Assembly: GCF_030272615.1 (NCBI RefSeq)
Contig: NC_081406.1
Coordinates: 463,600,072-463,664,071, forward strand
Reading direction: 5' to 3'
Origin: Cryptomeria japonica
Taxonomy: Eukaryota > Streptophyta > Pinopsida > Cupressales > Cupressaceae
Length of the DNA stretch: 64,000 nt
Position numbers and translations under genes: made by a program. Every line of letters begins with the position of its first letter. The first letter of the stretch is position 1. Shown here in pieces: positions 60,090 to 64,000 of the stretch. The notes below the pieces were generated by a model that made no database searches, was not told the origin of the DNA, and saw only the letters and a list, made by a program, of their open reading frames with translations.

Positions 60090-61583
60090 TGTAGACGTAT
60101 AAAAATGACCATATTCCTAAATGAATATTTTATGTTCATTCCTCTATTTAATTAAATCCAATTTAATTAAATCACCTACATTCCTCTATTTAATTAAGTA
60201 AATTATTCAATTTATTTAGTTAAATTCACTTAAGCCCTTTTTGCATCATTTAATTGAATAAATCATTTTATTTAATTAAAACCCTTCTCTCTACTTTTTA
60301 ATTAAATTCACATTTAATTAACTAGTTTACCCTAATTAAATAAATCTAATTTATTTAAAATCCCCAACTTGCAACCAAATTGAAATAAAGCAATTTATTT
60401 TAATTAATTCTATTTTCCCTCACCCACTTGCATTTTCCTACATCTCCTACTTGCCTCCTAACCCTATTCCTAATTTCTTCAAGAATCCATCTAATCCAAA
60501 TCAATTAACCCAAACCCATCAATTATCCCCTTTCCCTAAATTTGAGGAGGTCACTTCTCAAATTTGGAGTAAAGTCTTCAAAATGCATTAAAGCCTTTAT
60601 CCATTCGACAAGAATGCCCCCAAATTTGGAAGGACTCTTACAAATTTGTCCCCAAAGTTTTCAAACCATTAATGGTTAACTAACCCTTAGTGGAATGGTT
60701 AGAGACTTTTTGCCTAACTTAACCTCCATCTAGCCCAAGGGTCCCATCAAGCATTTATTACTCTGACCATGGTTATTACTTTAACCCTTGCCCAAGAGTT
60801 TATCCTTTGGGGAAAATCTTTATCCAATGGATAACCTTAACCTAACCTTAACCCTTACCCCCTAGGGTAACCATGAGGTCTTCTCAAGCATTTAATGCTT
60901 CTTACATCTCCTCTCAACCAGCCTTATGTTGACAATTGTCACCATTTCATTGGTGATAATTGTAATCATGGATTCACAACTTTCAATCTTGGCCCTTGAT
61001 TAACTCTTTCAATCCTTACCATCCATTGCCCTATTTTTGCTATAAATAGAGCTCTCTTTCCTCCATTTTGAGGATCCATGAATCTAAGAAGTCTATTATC
61101 TAAAATTCATGCAAGCTTTAGTATCTCATTTATGCTCAATTTTAGCACATCTAGGCCCTCTTTGCAAAAGGAATTAATCTAATAAACATTTTTAGACTAC
61201 TTCCTTTATCATTAGCTTAAATCATATAACTAGTATATCATGTTAGGATAGTATTACTACTAATCTTGTCATCTTATAATCTAGTTTATTGCATTTGTAG
61301 GATCATACATAGATAGGATGCATTCTCATGTTAAAATCAATCAAAAGCATCCCTCATTCTTGCATTTGTCATCCCTAAGCCACTTTGCTCAGTGATCTGA
61401 GAGCAAAGACATTGGCTTGAGGGACCTTGTGAGATAGAGAACCATGGAACCATCCTTGGGAAGTTGAGTCATTATTCATGACTCCAGAACTTGCACCAAG
61501 AAGTCCTGTGGGTGCGTGGACAAGCCTCTTGGAGCTTCATTTTTCACATTTTGAGTTTCATAGCCCTGCTTTTCCCACATATA
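60090..61583 (+). repeat. E2 3' LTR
   Basis: 1494 bp, TGTAGACG to CCCACATATA. It matches both parts of the 5' LTR and shows the intact sequence at the E6 insertion point. TATAAATA at 61041-61048 is the TATA box. Confidence 0.92.
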
Positions 61584-61588
61584 GGTGG

Positions 61589-62208
61589 AAATAGAAATAT
61601 TTTGTCTAATCGACTATGTATATTGTGTGTGCTCTAGAAAGTTGTCTTGCTGCCAGGAAAATTAGAGAAATATATAGAAGTGAAAAAGTTGGAAGAGAGC
61701 AAGAACAAAGTATTCTTCAAAGTGAAATTATAGCAGGAAGAAGAAAACATCCGAAAAATGAGAGAAAGAACAGAGAATTCTAGAGAGTAATGATGTAGCA
61801 GAGAGAATAAGACAACCAAATAGAGGAAGGAAGAGAAATAGAGGAAAAAATTCAGTAAGCATAGAAAGTCATTCTCAAGATATGAGAATTTTGTAAGTGC
61901 TACAAAACTCATTTGTAGCAAGGGTTTATCATTGCATTGTAAACTTGATCAATCAACTTAAATCTCTAGGCGGGTTCTCAGAGAAGGGGTAGGTGCTCCA
62001 TTGAGTAGGAGTTCATAAAATCAAGGGTTGGTGATCCTTGGGTTGGTGCCCTAACCATTGTAAATTGTTATTTAATGTGAGGTTCGATTGGAGAAGTAGA
62101 CTCCAACAACTATTCTCACTGAGGTTTTTCCCACATTGGGTTTTCCTTGTTAAATTTTTAAAAATACATTGATTCACCCACCCTCTCAGTCTCCATTTGT
62201 GTTCTTCA
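61589..62208 (+). repeat. E5 5' LTR, right part
   Basis: Continues E5 after E2 and its duplicated GGTGG (61584-61588). It has TTTTTCCCACATTGGG near the end, as in other plant Copia LTRs, and ends TTCTTCA at 62208. Confidence 0.72.
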
Positions 62209-62210
62209 AT

Positions 62211-62223
62211 TGCTATCAGAGCA
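62211..62223 (+). promoter_or_regulatory. E5 primer-binding site
   Basis: TGCTATCAGAGC, close to the initiator-Met tRNA site TGGTATCAGAGC, in the same CA-ATT context as E6. Confidence 0.7.
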
Positions 62224-62257
62224 AAAGGTTCCCTTATAGTAAAAATATTACTCTAGC

Positions 62258-63981
62258 TTGGATAGATCCTACTTTGTGAACATAATGTATAGGAATGAAT
62301 CCTCCTCTAAAGCACCTATGTTTGATGGTACCAACTATGCCTTTTGGACTAGAAGAATGGAAACCTACTTATCTTCCCTAGGTTTTGATGTTTGGATGTT
62401 AGTAAAGAATGGTTATACCATTCCTCAAGTTCCTCCTACTAACCCTAATGCTAAATGAGAATATGAGAACAATGCCAAAGACAAGAATGCAATCTTAAGC
62501 AATCTATTAGATATAGAGTTTTTCAAAGTCATGCATTGCACATCAGCAAAATAAACTTGGGACAAGTTGCAGAAGATATATGAAGGAGATACCAAAGTGA
62601 AAGAAGCCAAACTACAAAATCTAAGAGCTCAGTTTGAAAACCTAAAAATGAAAGAAGAGGAGAACATAACCGACTATCTGCAAAGAGTGGATGAGATTGT
62701 GAGTGTTGTGAGAGGACTTGAAGAGGATGTCAAAGATGAAGTTACTGTCAAGAAGGTTCTGAGATCATTAACTTCAAATTATGACACAAAGGTCTTTCCT
62801 ATTGAGGAAGCTAAAGACTTAAATACATTCTCTATAGATGAATTATTTGGCTCCTTATCAACCTATGAAATGAGAACAATGGGAGTAGAAACGTCAAAGA
62901 AAGAAAAGATGGAGAATTATTATATGTCATGCAAAAGAAATTTTAGTTGAAAAGCAGTCTTTACACTATTGAAGATGATGCCTCTGATGAAGAAAGTGTC
63001 TCTGAAGGTTGTTGTAGTGATGGTGAAAGAGAAGTTAATCTCTTTATGGCAAAAGAAGAGTTATTTGTTGATGATGAAGAAAAGGAAATTGAATTCGTAG
63101 TAGACTTTGAAGGTGAGCTTGCGAGTGCACTAGAAGAACTTAGAAAGGTAAGAAAAGAATATAAAAAATACAAGAATATTGTTGTTGAAGAACAAGACCT
63201 GCTTCACAAATCTCTTGAGGAATCAAAGAGAATGATTTCTGATTTGAAGATTCAATTGGAAGAAGCAAAGAGGATGTATGAAGTAACAAAATCAAACTTA
63301 GAAAGAAGGGATAAGGAGTGTCAAAAATTGGAAGAAGACGTTGTAAATCGGAGAAAGGAATTGGAAAAGAATAAGGATGAATTCAACATGAGAATTAAGT
63401 ATGGTAGCGGCACTGAAGATTTAAACAAAATGTTAAGTAAGAAGAAGCACCACAAGGACATCAAATGTGTTGGATTTGAAAATGGACAATGTTCTAACAA
63501 TAAATATTCATCAGGGAAGGAGATACATTTCACCTCTTCAAGTGAAAGTGAAGTCAAACAAACATTCGCCCTCAGCAAGCCAAATGTGAAAAATACATAT
63601 GTTGCCACTACAAAGAATCAGTCAATGAACCAACATACTGATCTTAAAAGAAAAGCCTAGATAAATGATGGAGTCTTCACTAGAGTCAAGGATACAAAAG
63701 GTAAGAGCTCAAGAAGACAGAACCCTGCTTCTCCAAGGAGACAAATGAGAAATAACTTCAACAATGAGTGGTATGTACTGCAATTCCATGACTACTACTG
63801 TAAATGTAATACTTATGGTCATAGAATTAATGATTGTGATCTCATGCATAAATCTCCTCCTAGTTTTGAAAGTAGAAATCAATTTACTGCTCTTAGGTAT
63901 ATGAATGTTATTTGTTATCATTCTAATGGGTATGGTCATAGAAGTTATGAATGTAGGAGAAATATATTTGTCTTACAATAG
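62258..63981 (+). pseudogene. gag: E5 Copia gag, broken
   Basis: The N-terminal part has APMFDGTNYAFWTRRMETYL (about 62309-62368) and LGFDVW, the usual start of Copia gag. The UBN2-type core follows: AKLQNLRAQFENLKMKEEEN, ITDYLQRVDEIVSVVRGLEE and SIDELFGSLSTYEMR (to about 62880). After a frame change (near 62947) there is an acidic coiled-coil stretch to 63430. Two damaged knuckles end it (CKCNTYGHRINDC near 63798, CYHSNGYGHRSYEC near 63916). Protease and pol would lie to the right of the window. At least four stops. Confidence 0.88.
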
Positions 63982-64000
63982 AATTTCAAATTCATCATTC

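Larger units (their letters stand above)
35700..61583 (+). mobile_element. E2: complete Tat-type Ty3/Gypsy element, about 18.2 kb without the nested E6
   Basis: Both LTRs begin TGTAGAC and are about 1.49 kb; the ends are ACATACA (5') and ACATATA (3', final CA mutated). A perfect 5-bp duplication GGTGG flanks it. The order is LTR, primer site, array, leader, second array, upstream ORF, gag, protease, G-patch, RT, RNase H, second RNase H, integrase, spacer, antisense plant-mobile-domain ORF, inverted array, polypurine tract, LTR. The LTRs differ at roughly 5 percent of sites in the stretch I compared, so it is old. It is inserted in the E5 LTR and has E6 in its own 5' LTR. Confidence 0.92.
33164..64000 (+). 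mobile_element. E5: Ty1/Copia element with very long LTR, split by E2, right end outside the window
   Basis: TGTTGGCATT at 33164 follows E4 gag directly. The LTR runs to 35699, resumes at 61584 after E2, and ends TTCTTCA at 62208, followed by a primer site and a Copia gag. Its length without E2 is about 3.16 kb. E6 shares the same start and the same CA-ATT-primer junction. The predicted target duplication is TTTGT (33159-33163); the right partner is outside the window. Confidence 0.75.

Overview
The window looks like a piece of a large plant nuclear genome, most likely a gymnosperm or another seed plant rich in old retrotransposons. I see no convincing host gene, no rRNA or tRNA gene and no prokaryotic feature. 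Nearly all of the 64 kb is decayed, nested LTR retrotransposon sequence, AT-rich, with most reading frames broken by stops and frameshifts. Element names E1-E6, S1 and S2 are mine.

Layout. E1 (1 to about 18.7 kb) is a Ty3/Gypsy element of the Tat type whose 5' LTR lies off the left edge: leader, small upstream ORF, gag, protease, G-patch, RT, RNase H, a second RNase H, integrase, a long 3' spacer, and an antisense gene with a plant mobile domain. A solo LTR (S1, 10690-12185) sits in its 3' spacer. E3 (about 18.7-29.7 kb) is a gag-protease-only element with no RT. Its protease region is split by a 4.5-kb solo LTR (S2, 21880-26387). E4 (30233-33163) is a relative of E3, cut off inside gag. It is cut by E5, a Ty1/Copia element starting at 33164, whose unusually long LTR (about 3.16 kb) is itself split by E2. 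E2 (35700-61583) is a complete Tat element with a perfect GGTGG target duplication. Its own 5' LTR is split by E6 (36511-44148), a non-autonomous element with matched LTRs. The right-hand nest is therefore E4 > E5 > E2 > E6. E5 resumes at 61584 with the end of its LTR, its primer site and its gag gene.

Main observations. (1) Both Tat elements carry degenerate arrays built on TAGCGCA repeated every 20-21 bases. They lie in the 5' leader and, in inverted orientation, in the 3' region, so each array sits just upstream of one of the two convergent coding blocks (gag-pol, and the antisense gene). The variants TAGTGC and TAGCAC are what loss of methylated CpG would leave. (2) Plausible splice sites bracket the arrays in both directions. 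(3) E6 has lost pol and carries a coding region of about 1,130 codons, unrecognised, with its own TATA-like box, a good AACAATGGC start context and a long Lys/Glu-rich coiled coil. (4) Both Tat integrases have Tyr where the second catalytic Asp should be. (5) The E5 LTR holds a 73-76-base periodic repeat.

All names rest on motifs read by eye. Percent identities are rough, and no database was searched.
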